From Chloroflexota bacterium (GTDB lineage Bacteria; Chloroflexota; Chloroflexia; Thermomicrobiales; UBA6265), in assembly GCA_023389575.1 (NCBI GenBank), contig JAEWEG010000037.1, positions 94,214 through 158,213 on the forward strand: a stretch of 64,000 bases of DNA. Reading direction: 5' to 3'. Every line of letters begins with the position of its first letter. Position 1 is the stretch's first letter. This document shows positions 37,227 to 45,975 of this stretch, piece after piece. Both the position numbers and the translations under genes were made by a program. Below the pieces are notes generated by a model. The model had not been told where the DNA came from. It worked only from the letters and a program-made list of their open reading frames with translations, and did not search any database.

Positions 37227-38135
37227 ATGACAACATCAGGAATCAGCGCCAGTTCCGCGGACGTCCGCGTTGGCGCCGTCTTCCCCCAAACCGAGATTGG
37301 AAACGACCCGAACGACATCCGCTCCTGGGTTCTGGGCGTCCGTGACGCCGGGTTCCGGCACGCACTCGCCTACGATCACGTCCTGAGCGGAAGCCAGGCC
37401 GCCCACCACCCGAAGCTCGTCGGCCGGTACGACGAAACCAAGCCGTTCCATGAAGTGTTCGTCCTGTTCGGCTTCTTCGCGGCGCTCGCGCCGGAACTCG
37501 AAGCGGTCACCGGCGTGCTGGTCCTGCCCCAGCGCCAGACCGCCCTCGTCGCCAAGCAGGCCGCCGAGATCGACATCCTTACAGGCGGCAAGACCCGGCT
37601 GGGCGTTGGCATCGGCTGGAATGACATTGAATATCAGGGGCTGAACGAGAACTTCCGGAACCGCGCCAAACGCATGGAGGAGCAGATCGACGTGCTCCGC
37701 ACGCTCTGGAACGACCCCATCGTCACCGTCGAGGGCACCTGGCACTCCATCGACAACGCCGGTCTCGCTCCCTTGCCGGTCCAGCGCCCAATCCCGATCT
37801 GGATCGGCGCCAACGCCGATGTCGCCCTGCGCCGCGCGGCCCGTCTGGCGGACGGCTTCTTCTCCAACGCCCGCGACCTCGACACCGCCACCCACCAGCT
37901 GGGCGTGATCCGCGAGGAACTCAACCGCCTCGGCCGCGATTCCCAGACATTTGGCATCGAACCCCGGATCTCGGTCGCCGGTTCGACACAGGACGACTGG
38001 AAGCGCGAGTGGGACTGGTGGCGCCAGAATGGGATGACCCATCTGACCGTCAACACCATGGGCGCGGGCTTCACCCAGGTCGACCAGCACCTCGACGCCC
38101 TCCACCGCGTTCTCGACATCGTCTCGACGCGGTAA
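37227..38135 (+). CDS. LLM class (F420-type) oxidoreductase
   Basis: A 302-residue luciferase-like TIM barrel. Features: GVRDAGFRHALAYDHVL at the first barrel strands, VTGVLVLPQRQTALVAKQAAEIDILTGGKTRLGVGIGW, and VQRPIPIWIGANADVALRRAARLADG, which is the cofactor-binding pattern of TIGR03619-like F420-dependent enzymes. The substrate is unknown. Whether it uses F420 or FMN cannot be told from the sequence alone. The frame is open to 37137, but the ATG at 37227 has GGAGGTG at 37211-37217. Confidence 0.88.
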   Translation: MTTSGISASSADVRVGAVFPQTEIGNDPNDIRSWVLGVRDAGFRHALAYDHVLSGSQAAHHPKLVGRYDETKPFHEVFVLFGFFAALAPELEAVTGVLVLPQRQTALVAKQAAEIDILTGGKTRLGVGIGWNDIEYQGLNENFRNRAKRMEEQIDVLRTLWNDPIVTVEGTWHSIDNAGLAPLPVQRPIPIWIGANADVALRRAARLADGFFSNARDLDTATHQLGVIREELNRLGRDSQTFGIEPRISVAGSTQDDWKREWDWWRQNGMTHLTVNTMGAGFTQVDQHLDALHRVLDIVSTR

Positions 38136-38166
38136 CGAACGACGTCATCGACTTCTCGGCAACGAA

Positions 38167-38198
38167 ATGGCCCACGGCGATTGCTCGCCATGGGCCAT
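38167..38198. terminator. Bidirectional hairpin between LLM and protease genes
   Basis: A 14-bp stem with one mismatch (38167-38180 with 38185-38198), loop TTGC, lies between two convergent stops (38135 and 38248). Confidence 0.75.
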
Positions 38199-38247
38199 GA
38201 TCGTGTTTCAGGTCGATGGGTGAGGCCAGCCGGACTGGCCTTCGCGA

Positions 38248-38940
38248 CTAGTCGCGTCGCATGCCCATCACGGTCATCACGTAGTAGAGCAGCGTCAACA
38301 CCGAGGCGGCGAAGCCCGCCACATAGGTCCAGGCCGCGGCATCAAGCGTCGCGGCAACGCCCTTGCTCTCCGGACCACCGGCGACGCCGGAGTCCACCAG
38401 GCCAACCGACACGAGCGCCGCCTTGGCTCGCTTGCTCGCATCGAACTCCACCGGCAAGGTCGCCAGCGCGAAGATCGTCGACAGCGAGAACAGGATCACA
38501 CCGGCCCAGGCCAGGCCAACCTGGTTCAGGATGAGGCCGAGGAACAGCACGCCGAACCCGAGGTTCGACCCGATGTTCACCAGCGGCACCATCGCCGTCC
38601 GCGCCTTGAGCGGCCCGTACGCCCGAGCGTGCTGAATGGCGTGCCCCGCCTCGTGCGCGGCAATCCCAATCGCCGCGATCGACGGTACGCCGTACACGCC
38701 CTGCGACAGCCGCAGCACGCGCGATCGTGGATCGTAGTGGTCGGTCAGTTCGCCCTGAATGGCCTCGATCTGGACATCGTGCAGACCTTCCCGATCGAGC
38801 ACCTGCCGCGCGGCCTGCGCGCCGGTTACACCGGCCGAGTTCCGCACCTTCGAGTACTTCGCGTAGGTGCCCTTGACCTTGCTCTGAGCCCACAGCATGA
38901 ACAGCAGGCCCGGAATCATGAAGACAAAATAGATCAGCAT
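38248..38940 (-). CDS. Zinc metallopeptidase, YugP-like
   Basis: A 230-residue membrane protein with an N-terminal helix, the zinc site HEAGHAIQH (H96, E97, H100), and three or four helices in the C-terminal half. The family is annotated as neutral zinc metallopeptidase; its physiological substrate is not established. The start ATG at 38940 follows AAGGAAAAC on the minus strand. It diverges from the polyprenyl synthase gene. Confidence 0.88.
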   Translation of the reverse strand: MLIYFVFMIPGLLFMLWAQSKVKGTYAKYSKVRNSAGVTGAQAARQVLDREGLHDVQIEAIQGELTDHYDPRSRVLRLSQGVYGVPSIAAIGIAAHEAGHAIQHARAYGPLKARTAMVPLVNIGSNLGFGVLFLGLILNQVGLAWAGVILFSLSTIFALATLPVEFDASKRAKAALVSVGLVDSGVAGGPESKGVAATLDAAAWTYVAGFAASVLTLLYYVMTVMGMRRD

Positions 38941-39173
38941 CGTTCCGTTTTCCTTAGTAATATGGGTGAGGAAGCGTTCGGCTGTCGCTTACACCCGCTT
39001 GCAACAGTCTCGACACGACTGAGAATCTCTCCAAACTCCATACACGTATTCTACTTGAAACATTCCACGCAAAACGGCACAGCCACCCATACTTTTCGGC
39101 GGTAACCGTCGTGGGATTGAAGTATCGTTTCAAGATAAATCAGGAGAATCCCGCCATTAATACGCTATCGTCC

Positions 39174-40214
39174 ATGAAGGTCGAATTCGACGCCCTGCTT
39201 GACCAGGAGATGGAGCGGTCGGTCAGCCAGCTCGAAGGGTACGCTCCCCTCCTCGCCCGCATGGCCCGGTTTCACCTGGGCTGGATCGACCCCGACGGCG
39301 AACCCACTACCCTCGAAGTCCGCGCGGCGGTGCGGGGAAAGCGCATTCGCCCGTACCTCGCCTTCCTTTGCGCCGGCCTCGTCGGTGGCTCCCCGCGGTC
39401 CGTGGCGCCGGTCGCCGCCGCGATCGAACTGCTCCACAACTTCACCCTCATCCACGACGATATCCAGGACCGCAGCCCCAACCGGCGCCACCGAGCAACC
39501 GTCTGGCGGATCTGGGGTGACGCCCAGGCCATCAACGTTGGCGACGCCCTCTTCGCCACGGCGCATCGCACCATGCTCCGCACCAGCACCAGCGATGTCT
39601 CGCCCCAGGACCTCCTCCACATGCTCGACGAGTTCAATCGGGTGACCGTCGAAATCGTGCGAGGCCAGACCATGGACCTGGAGTTCGAACGCACGCCGGA
39701 CGTCACGGCGGCGGACTATCTCACCATGATCCGGGGCAAGACCGCCGCCATCGTCCGATTCGCCGCCTGGGCCGGAGCGGTCACCGGGGGAGCCTCGCCC
39801 GATATCGCCAACCAGCTCGCCGGTTTCGGCGACGCGCTGGGACTCGGGTTCCAGGTGCGCGACGACGTGCTCGGCATTTGGGGAGCTCGCCGGGAAACCG
39901 GCAAGGATCAGGCGGACGATATTCGCCGGCGCAAGAAGTCGCTCCCAATCCTCCTCCTTCGGGACAAGCTGGAAGAGACGCAGCTCGCCGCCATGTCCTC
40001 CATCTATGAAGCGGAGCATATTGGTGAGGACGGCGTGCTGAAAATGCTCGAGATGCTCGACGAGCACCAGATCGAACACCTCACCAATGCAAGCGTCACC
40101 AGCTATCACCGGCAGGCCACGGAGACGCTCAACGCCATCCCTGGCGCGCACGACGGCCCCGCCCGCCTTGCCCTCGATGAGCTGGTCCGCCTCATGGACT
40201 CACGGGTTTCCTGA
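39174..40214 (+). CDS. Polyprenyl diphosphate synthase
   Basis: A trans-isoprenyl synthase (346 residues from ATG 39174) that condenses isopentenyl diphosphate with allylic diphosphates. Landmarks: GKRIRP, the first Asp-rich motif DDIQD (D95-D99) and the second RDDVLGIWG (D230, D231). The pattern suits farnesyl/geranylgeranyl-type enzymes, chain length not readable. The frame begins at a GTG at 39111, 21 codons upstream; neither start has a clear ribosome binding site (AGGAGA at 39142-39147 is too far from the ATG), so the start is uncertain. Confidence 0.92.
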   Translation: MKVEFDALLDQEMERSVSQLEGYAPLLARMARFHLGWIDPDGEPTTLEVRAAVRGKRIRPYLAFLCAGLVGGSPRSVAPVAAAIELLHNFTLIHDDIQDRSPNRRHRATVWRIWGDAQAINVGDALFATAHRTMLRTSTSDVSPQDLLHMLDEFNRVTVEIVRGQTMDLEFERTPDVTAADYLTMIRGKTAAIVRFAAWAGAVTGGASPDIANQLAGFGDALGLGFQVRDDVLGIWGARRETGKDQADDIRRRKKSLPILLLRDKLEETQLAAMSSIYEAEHIGEDGVLKMLEMLDEHQIEHLTNASVTSYHRQATETLNAIPGAHDGPARLALDELVRLMDSRVS

Positions 40215-40273
40215 TCGGCGCGCTAGAATATGACCCTCAGATTCATCGCGCGATACCGAGCCGAGGAAGATCG

Positions 40274-40864
40274 ATGGCCATATCAGCCCCCATCAACCCG
40301 GGCATCGTCCGGAAACTCACCCAGGCCGGCCTGCTCCGCCAGGGACACTTCGCCTATCGATCCGGCTTGCATACCTCGGTGATGGTCAGTCGCGACCGGC
40401 TGCTGGCCGATCCCAACTCCGCCAGCCAGATGGGCTACGCCCTGGCGAAGGCCTTCTTCACGGCCAAGGTCGATACGGTCGCCACGCCGTCGATGTGGGG
40501 CGCTGGCCTGGCGCAATGGGTGGCTTGGTTTCTCGAGCCCCGGGCCAATGTCATCTTCGCCACGCCAACTCCGGGCGGCGACCTCGACATCGCCCGGAAT
40601 CTCCACGACCTGGTCGTGGGAAAGCGCATCCTGCTGGTCGACAACCTCATCTTCACTGGCGACACCATGCGCCAGATCGAACAGCTCGTCACGTCGCTCG
40701 GTGGCCAGGTGGTCGGCATCGGCTGTCTGTGGTCCAGCACGTCCCGTGATATCAACGACCGCGACGTGGTCGGACTGCTGAACGAGTCGTTCCCAAGCTG
40801 GGAATCCACCGATTGCCCGCTCTGCGACACCCAGGAAATCGAACTTGAATCGCTCCCCTGGTAG
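40274..40864 (+). CDS. Type I phosphoribosyltransferase-like protein
   Basis: A 196-residue protein with an orotate-phosphoribosyltransferase-like layout. The PRPP loop region reads ILLVDNLIFTGDTM, where the usual pair of acids is Asp-Asn. The N-terminus (GHFAYRSGLHTSVMVSRDRLLADP) resembles OPRT, and the C-terminus ends with a CPLC pair. It may be a true OPRT-like enzyme or a regulator that lost activity. recX starts inside its last codons (overlap 40845-40864), so the two are co-translated. Confidence 0.75.
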   Translation: MAISAPINPGIVRKLTQAGLLRQGHFAYRSGLHTSVMVSRDRLLADPNSASQMGYALAKAFFTAKVDTVATPSMWGAGLAQWVAWFLEPRANVIFATPTPGGDLDIARNLHDLVVGKRILLVDNLIFTGDTMRQIEQLVTSLGGQVVGIGCLWSSTSRDINDRDVVGLLNESFPSWESTDCPLCDTQEIELESLPW

Positions 40865-41558
40865 TCACCGCCGGAAGAGCCCAAAGGCAGGGGAGCCACG
40901 GGAGCGCAAGGACCCGGTGCCGGGCACCATCACGGCCATTTCCTCCCAGACCAATGATCCAGAACGCGTGAGCGTTTTCATCGACGGCGATTTCGCGATG
41001 GGCCTGGCCCGCGACGTGGCGGACACCGCGAACATCCATGTGGGACAGGATCTCACCGCCGCCGACATCGCCAACCTCCTGGCGAGCGAGCAACTCTCCC
41101 GCGCCACGAGCGCGGCGCTTAACTACCTTGCCTGGCGACCGCGCTCGGAGGGCGAGGTCAGGCAGAGGCTTCGCCGGAGCGATACGCCGAGTGACGTCAT
41201 CGACCAGGTGGTCCAGAAATTGCGCGACTGGCGCTATATCGACGACGAGGACTTCGCCCGCCGGTGGATCGAGAACCGCGCCGCGCACCGGCCGCGCGGC
41301 ACACGAGTTCTCACCCAGGAACTCCGCGCAAAGGGCATCGACCCCGAGCTGGCGTCCGCCACAGTCGACGAGGCGGACATCGACGAGGCATCCGATGCGC
41401 TCGAACTCGCCCGGAAGCGCGCCGGCCAGCTCGCGGACCTCGAACCAGAGGTCCGCGAACGTCGCCTCACCGGGTTTCTCGCCCGCCGTGGCTATGGATT
41501 CGACATCATCCGCTCCGTGCTCGAAACCCTCCGCGACGAATCCGATTCCGCCAAATGA
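40845..41558 (+). CDS. recX: Regulatory protein RecX
   Basis: A 237-residue RecX-type protein: helical repeats with ALNYLAWRPRSEGEVRQRL, VVQKLRDWRYIDDEDFARRWIENR and RGTRVLTQELRAKGID, which are the tandem three-helix units that bind RecA filaments and modulate them. The open frame starts at TTG 40845, with AGGAAA about 8 bp upstream, overlapping the previous gene by 20 bases; GTG at 40917 is an alternative. recA itself is not in the window. Confidence 0.88.
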   Translation: MNRSPGSHRRKSPKAGEPRERKDPVPGTITAISSQTNDPERVSVFIDGDFAMGLARDVADTANIHVGQDLTAADIANLLASEQLSRATSAALNYLAWRPRSEGEVRQRLRRSDTPSDVIDQVVQKLRDWRYIDDEDFARRWIENRAAHRPRGTRVLTQELRAKGIDPELASATVDEADIDEASDALELARKRAGQLADLEPEVRERRLTGFLARRGYGFDIIRSVLETLRDESDSAK

Positions 41559-41616
41559 CCTGCCCTCCCCTCCTACGGATACGGCGGCCGGACCGCCACT
41601 AGCACTTCCGTTCTTG

Positions 41617-41625
41617 TGGTACATT
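41617..41625 (+). promoter_or_regulatory. Extended -10 before MBL-fold gene
   Basis: TGG TACATT (TGn plus 4 of 6 to TATAAT) lies about 186 bp before the ATG at 41811. The long leader between has no recognised riboswitch. The space 41559-41810 is otherwise empty. Confidence 0.35.
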
Positions 41626-41810
41626 AAAGGAGGCTGCGGAAGGGCAACCGCCGTTCGGCGCCAGATTCCTTTCGAAACACCCCAGAGATACACATCAACG
41701 ATCCACAGCATCGCCTGGCCACCCTTTCAAGGCCTGTGCGGTCGCTGGAGTTTTGCGTTGAATCACGCCGCGCCATCCGCGCATCCCACCCGTTTGGAGG
41801 TCCATCTCGC

Positions 41811-42464
41811 ATGGCTGAAATCCGCTGGTACGGCCATACCTGCTTCCGCATCAAGGCCAAGGAAGCAACCGTCTTCACCGATCCCGTCAGTCGCTCCACT
41901 GGCTACGGCATGGGCCGCCAGAACGCGGACATCGTCACCCTCTCCGGCGACGAACTTGGCAAGAACCTCGATGCCATCCGCCCCGAGTTCAAGATCATCG
42001 ACGGTCCCGGCGAATACGAAATGCACGACGTATTCGTCACCGGCTCCCGCACCTACCAGGATGACAAGCAGGGAGCCGAACTCGGCTACAACACCACCTA
42101 CGTCATCGAGGTCGAGGGCATGAAGATCGGCCACCTTGGCAATCTCGGGCATGCGTTGAACGAAGCCCAGGCCGAAACCCTGGAAGACATCGACATCCTG
42201 CTCGCGCCGATTGGCCGCGAGGGCGGCCTCTCGGACGAGAAGATCGCCCAGGTCGTCACCGACCTGTCGCCCAAGATCGTCATTCCCATGCGGTATGCCA
42301 CCTCCATCGGCGACAAGGACCTGGGCGACTTCGCCGAGTTCTGCCGCAAGATAGGTGTCGACATGCCCGAGTCCGAAGACAAGCTGGTCGTCAAGCCGAG
42401 CGATCTTGGTGAAACACTCCGCCTCGTCGTCCTCGCTCCGGATAGCGATCCCGCCAAGCGGTAG
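41811..42464 (+). CDS. MBL-fold (Lactamase_B_3-like) metal-dependent hydrolase
   Basis: A 217-residue metallo-beta-lactamase-fold protein of the UPF0173/Lactamase_B_3 type: IRWYGHTCFRIKAKEATVFTDP at the N-terminus and KIGHLGNLGHALNEAQ later. The classical HxHxDH zinc motif is not present, as is common in this subgroup, so catalysis is uncertain. The frame is open to 41736, but the ATG at 41811 has TTTGGAGG upstream and starts the conserved sequence. pyrG follows 65 bp downstream. Confidence 0.82.
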   Translation: MAEIRWYGHTCFRIKAKEATVFTDPVSRSTGYGMGRQNADIVTLSGDELGKNLDAIRPEFKIIDGPGEYEMHDVFVTGSRTYQDDKQGAELGYNTTYVIEVEGMKIGHLGNLGHALNEAQAETLEDIDILLAPIGREGGLSDEKIAQVVTDLSPKIVIPMRYATSIGDKDLGDFAEFCRKIGVDMPESEDKLVVKPSDLGETLRLVVLAPDSDPAKR

Positions 42465-42529
42465 CACCAGCCGCGGCGCGGGCCAACACCGCATCGTCAC
42501 ATTCGTTACGGCATTACTGGAGGGCACGG

Positions 42530-44182
42530 ATGCCGAAGTACATTTTCATTACGGGTGGCGTTGTTTCATCGGTCGGCAAGGGCATCACCACTGCCTCGCT
42601 CGGCCGCATGATCAAGAATCGAGGCGCCAGCATCTCGATCATGAAGCTCGACCCCTACCTTAACGTCGACCCCGGCACCATGTCGCCGTACCAGCACGGT
42701 GAGGTCTTCGTCACCGACGATGGCGCCGAAACCGACCTCGACCTCGGTCACTACGAGCGCTTCATCGACGAAAACCTTTCCCGCGCATCGAACGTCACCA
42801 CCGGCCGGATCTACTCCAGTGTGATCGCGAAGGAACGCCGCGGTGACTACCTCGGCGGCACCATCCAGGTCATCCCCCACATCACCAACGAGATCAAGGA
42901 CCGCATCCAGCTCGCCTCCCGCCAGCATGATTCCGATGTGGTCATTGTCGAGGTCGGCGGCACCGTTGGCGACATCGAGGGCCAGGCTTATATCGAGGCC
43001 ATCCGCCAGATGCGGCGAGACGTCGGCCGCGCCAACAGCCTTTACATCCACGTCACGCTCCTCCCCCAGCTCGGCGCCACTGGCGAACTGAAGACCAAGC
43101 CAACACAACAGTCCGTCCGTGAGCTTCGCTCGTTCGGTATCCAGCCAGACGTGATCGTCTGCCGCGCCGACGGCGAGATTCCGGAAGAAGTGCGGGACAA
43201 GATCGCCCTCTTCTGCGACGTCGAAAAGGAAGCGGTCATCGGCATGCCGACGGCCTCCACCATCTACGAGGTGCCGCTCATCCTTGAGGAAGCCGGACTC
43301 GGCGCCTACGTCGCCAACCACTTCGGCCTCCCCACCTACCCCGATCTCGCTGATTGGGAGCAGATGGTCGACCGGATCAAGCAGGACAAGCCAACCATCC
43401 GCATCGGCCTCGTCGGCAAATATGTTGAACTCCACGACGCCTACATCAGCGTCACCGAGTCACTGATGCACGCCGGCCTGCACCACGACGTCAACATCGA
43501 CGTCGTCTGGATCAATTCCGAAACCGCCACCGGCGAGGAGATGGAGCGAGAACTCCGCAAGGTCTCCGGCGTCGTGGTTCCGGGTGGATTCGGGCCCCGG
43601 GGAATCGAAGGCAAGGTCCACGCGGTGCGGTTCGCCCGCGAACGCGGCATTCCCTACCTCGGCCTCTGCTATGGCCTGCACATGGCCGTGATCGAGGTTG
43701 CCCGCAACCTGCTCGGCCTCGAAGGCGCCAACTCGACGGAGATCGACCCGCAGACCCCGCACCCGGTCATCGACCTCATGCCCGGTCAGCGAGGCGTCGA
43801 CATGGGCGGCACCATGCGCCTCGGACTCTGGCCCTGCAACCTTCGACCGGAGACCAGGGCCGCCAACGCCTACGGCGTCGACCACGTCCAGGAGCGCCAC
43901 CGCCACCGGTTCGAAGTCAACAACGACTACCGCGAGAAACTGGAGGAAGCCGGGCTCATCGTCAGTGGCGCCTCGCCGGACAACAATCTCGCCGAGATCA
44001 TGGAATTCCGCGACCACCCGTTCTTCGTCGGTGTCCAGTTCCACCCGGAACTGCGCAGCCGCCCGAACCGGCCGCATCCGCTCTTCCTCGATTTCATTGA
44101 AGCGTCGGTGAACACCCTCCCCGAGGGATCGCAGCGCAAGCTCCCGCTCTCGGCGGACATCCGCGAACCCGCTCCCGCATAA
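42530..44182 (+). CDS. pyrG: CTP synthase
   Basis: A 550-residue CTP synthase that aminates UTP to CTP with ATP and glutamine. The synthetase domain begins KYIFITGGVVSSVGKGI (P-loop) and has MKLDPYLNVDPGTMSPYQHGEVFVTDDG. The glutamine amidotransferase domain has VPGGFGPRG and the catalytic Cys in LGLCYGLH (C380; the more common context is LGICLGMQ), with the His-Glu pair in GVQFHPEL. The ATG at 42530 has GGAGGG upstream. Cytoplasmic; a housekeeping gene. Confidence 0.97.
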   Translation: MPKYIFITGGVVSSVGKGITTASLGRMIKNRGASISIMKLDPYLNVDPGTMSPYQHGEVFVTDDGAETDLDLGHYERFIDENLSRASNVTTGRIYSSVIAKERRGDYLGGTIQVIPHITNEIKDRIQLASRQHDSDVVIVEVGGTVGDIEGQAYIEAIRQMRRDVGRANSLYIHVTLLPQLGATGELKTKPTQQSVRELRSFGIQPDVIVCRADGEIPEEVRDKIALFCDVEKEAVIGMPTASTIYEVPLILEEAGLGAYVANHFGLPTYPDLADWEQMVDRIKQDKPTIRIGLVGKYVELHDAYISVTESLMHAGLHHDVNIDVVWINSETATGEEMERELRKVSGVVVPGGFGPRGIEGKVHAVRFARERGIPYLGLCYGLHMAVIEVARNLLGLEGANSTEIDPQTPHPVIDLMPGQRGVDMGGTMRLGLWPCNLRPETRAANAYGVDHVQERHRHRFEVNNDYREKLEEAGLIVSGASPDNNLAEIMEFRDHPFFVGVQFHPELRSRPNRPHPLFLDFIEASVNTLPEGSQRKLPLSADIREPAPA

Positions 44183-44203
44183 CGCGACAGCCAGGCCCAC
44201 GCA

Positions 44204-44241
44204 ATGACAAACCCGGCGCGAATTCGCGCCGGGTTTGTCAT
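44204..44241. terminator. Bidirectional terminator between pyrG and purE
   Basis: A perfect 17-bp stem (44204-44220 with 44225-44241) with loop AATT lies between the convergent stops at 44182 and 44279. A-rich and T-rich base segments occur near the ends. Confidence 0.9.
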
Positions 44242-44278
44242 GTCCCGTGGAGACAGAGTATTCCTGGTAGTGAGCGTC

Positions 44279-44785
44279 TCAGCCGCCCAGTTTCGCCTGG
44301 AGCGCCCGATCCTTCTCCACGACCATATCGTGAAGCCGCCGCTGGAACTCCACCATTTCCTGACGCACATCCTCGCGGGTCGCCCCCACGATTCGCGCGG
44401 CCAGCAGTCCCGCGTTTCGGGCGTTCCCGATCGCCACGGTCGCCACCGGCACCCCCGCTGGCATCTGCGCGATGGACAACAACGCGTCCACGCCGGCCAG
44501 CGCCGTCGCCACCACTGGCACCCCGACCACCGGCAACGGCGTCGCCGAGGCGATCATCCCCGGCAGGTGCGCCGCCCCACCCGCCCCCGCGATGATCACG
44601 GCGATGCCGGAATCCGCCGCGTCCCTGGCCCAGGCAAACATCTCGTCCGGCGTCCGATGGGCGGAGAGGATGCGCACCTCGACCGGGAAGTCGAACTCCT
44701 TCAGGGCATCGATCGCCGCCTGCATGGTTGGCAGGTCCGAATCGCTGCCCATCGCGATTCCAATGCGTGGTTTCGGCTCAGACAT
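44279..44785 (-). CDS. purE: N5-carboxyaminoimidazole ribonucleotide mutase
   Basis: A 168-residue class I PurE that converts N5-CAIR to CAIR in purine synthesis. Motifs: IAMGSDSDLPTM at the N-terminus, ILSAHRTPDEM, and AGAGGAAHLPGMIAS. The frame is open to 44812, but the ATG at 44785 has GGAGGGAGAA upstream and overlaps the purK stop by 8 bases, which indicates coupling. Confidence 0.95.
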   Translation of the reverse strand: MSEPKPRIGIAMGSDSDLPTMQAAIDALKEFDFPVEVRILSAHRTPDEMFAWARDAADSGIAVIIAGAGGAAHLPGMIASATPLPVVGVPVVATALAGVDALLSIAQMPAGVPVATVAIGNARNAGLLAARIVGATREDVRQEMVEFQRRLHDMVVEKDRALQAKLGG

Positions 44786-45941
44786 CACCCGGTTCTCCCT
44801 CCGTTCGCCCAAACAGCGCCCGTTCCATCGCCCGTGTCGCGGCCGTCGCCTCGTCCAGCGAGTCCGCCACCGCCGTCACATGCCCAATCTTCCGGCCCTG
44901 CCGAGCCTGCTTCCCGTAGAAATGAACGTGCGCCTCGCTGGCCGCCAACCCCGCCCCCAGGTTGAGGCGGGGATCGCGGTTATCCCCTTCGCCCAGCAGG
45001 TTGAGCGTCACCACGCCAGTTCCCGTCGGCTCGGTCGAACCCAGCGGCAGGTCGAGCACCGCCCGCAGATGCTGCTCGAACTGCGATGTGACCGCGCCCT
45101 CGATGGTCCAATGCCCGGAGTTGTGTGGACGTGGGGCCAGTTCGTTCACGAACACCTCGCCATTCGAGACGAAGAACTCGATCGCCATGATTCCTACGAT
45201 CTCGACATGCTCGGCGATCCGCCGCGCGAATGCGATCGCCTGCTCTCCAACCCTCGGATCGATTCGTCCCGGAATCCGCAGTTCCCGGCAAATCCCGTCC
45301 CGCTGCACCGTTTCGATCGGTGGATAGAGCACCATCTCACCATCTGGACGCCTCGCCAGCAAAACGGCCAGCTCCATGTCCAGCGGCAGGTACGCCTCGG
45401 CCAGCAGAACGGTCCCGGCCGATAGGGCGGCTTCCACTACCGTCCGGACCTCATCGGGCCCACTCAGGATCCACACACCTCGACCGTCATAGCCGCCTCG
45501 CGATGCCTTCAGCACCATCGGCCAACCGTGCGCCTCACCGAACGAAATGGCATCGTCCACTGAATCGACGGTCGCCCAGGCCGGAACAGGCAATCCCAGA
45601 TCACCGAGTTCCTGTCGCTGCCGCCGCTTGTTCTGCGCCAGCGCCATGCTCGCCGCCGCCGGCAGCACCCGGTGCCCCTCCGCCTCCAGCGACGCCAGCG
45701 TGGCCGGATCGACCAGTTCGTGATCGAAGGTGATCACGTCGCAGCACTCGGCCAACCGCTTCAACGCCGCCGGATCGTCGGGAGACCCCACGATCACGTC
45801 GGGCACCACTTGCGCCGCCCCGTCGTCGACGCTCGCGGCCAGCAGCACGATCTGGATATCGAGCGGAATCGCCGCCTGGGCCATCATCCGGGCAAGCTGA
45901 CCCGCCCCAACGATCCCAACGGTTGGTCTCCGGTATCCCAT
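44778..45941 (-). CDS. purK: 5-(carboxyamino)imidazole ribonucleotide synthase
   Basis: A 387-residue ATP-grasp enzyme that carboxylates AIR with ATP and bicarbonate to N5-CAIR, the substrate of PurE. Visible: VGIVGAGQLARMMAQAA at the N-terminus, VLKASRGGYDGRGVW (ATP-grasp loop), GIMAIEFFVSNGEVFVNELAPRPHNSGHW and the C-terminal HFYGKQARQGRKIGHVT. The ATG at 45941 has AAGGATCG upstream. Confidence 0.96.
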   Translation of the reverse strand: MGYRRPTVGIVGAGQLARMMAQAAIPLDIQIVLLAASVDDGAAQVVPDVIVGSPDDPAALKRLAECCDVITFDHELVDPATLASLEAEGHRVLPAAASMALAQNKRRQRQELGDLGLPVPAWATVDSVDDAISFGEAHGWPMVLKASRGGYDGRGVWILSGPDEVRTVVEAALSAGTVLLAEAYLPLDMELAVLLARRPDGEMVLYPPIETVQRDGICRELRIPGRIDPRVGEQAIAFARRIAEHVEIVGIMAIEFFVSNGEVFVNELAPRPHNSGHWTIEGAVTSQFEQHLRAVLDLPLGSTEPTGTGVVTLNLLGEGDNRDPRLNLGAGLAASEAHVHFYGKQARQGRKIGHVTAVADSLDEATAATRAMERALFGRTEGEPGDV

Positions 45942-45975
45942 TCAGTTTCGATCCTTCGAATTGCTCGCGGTGGCG

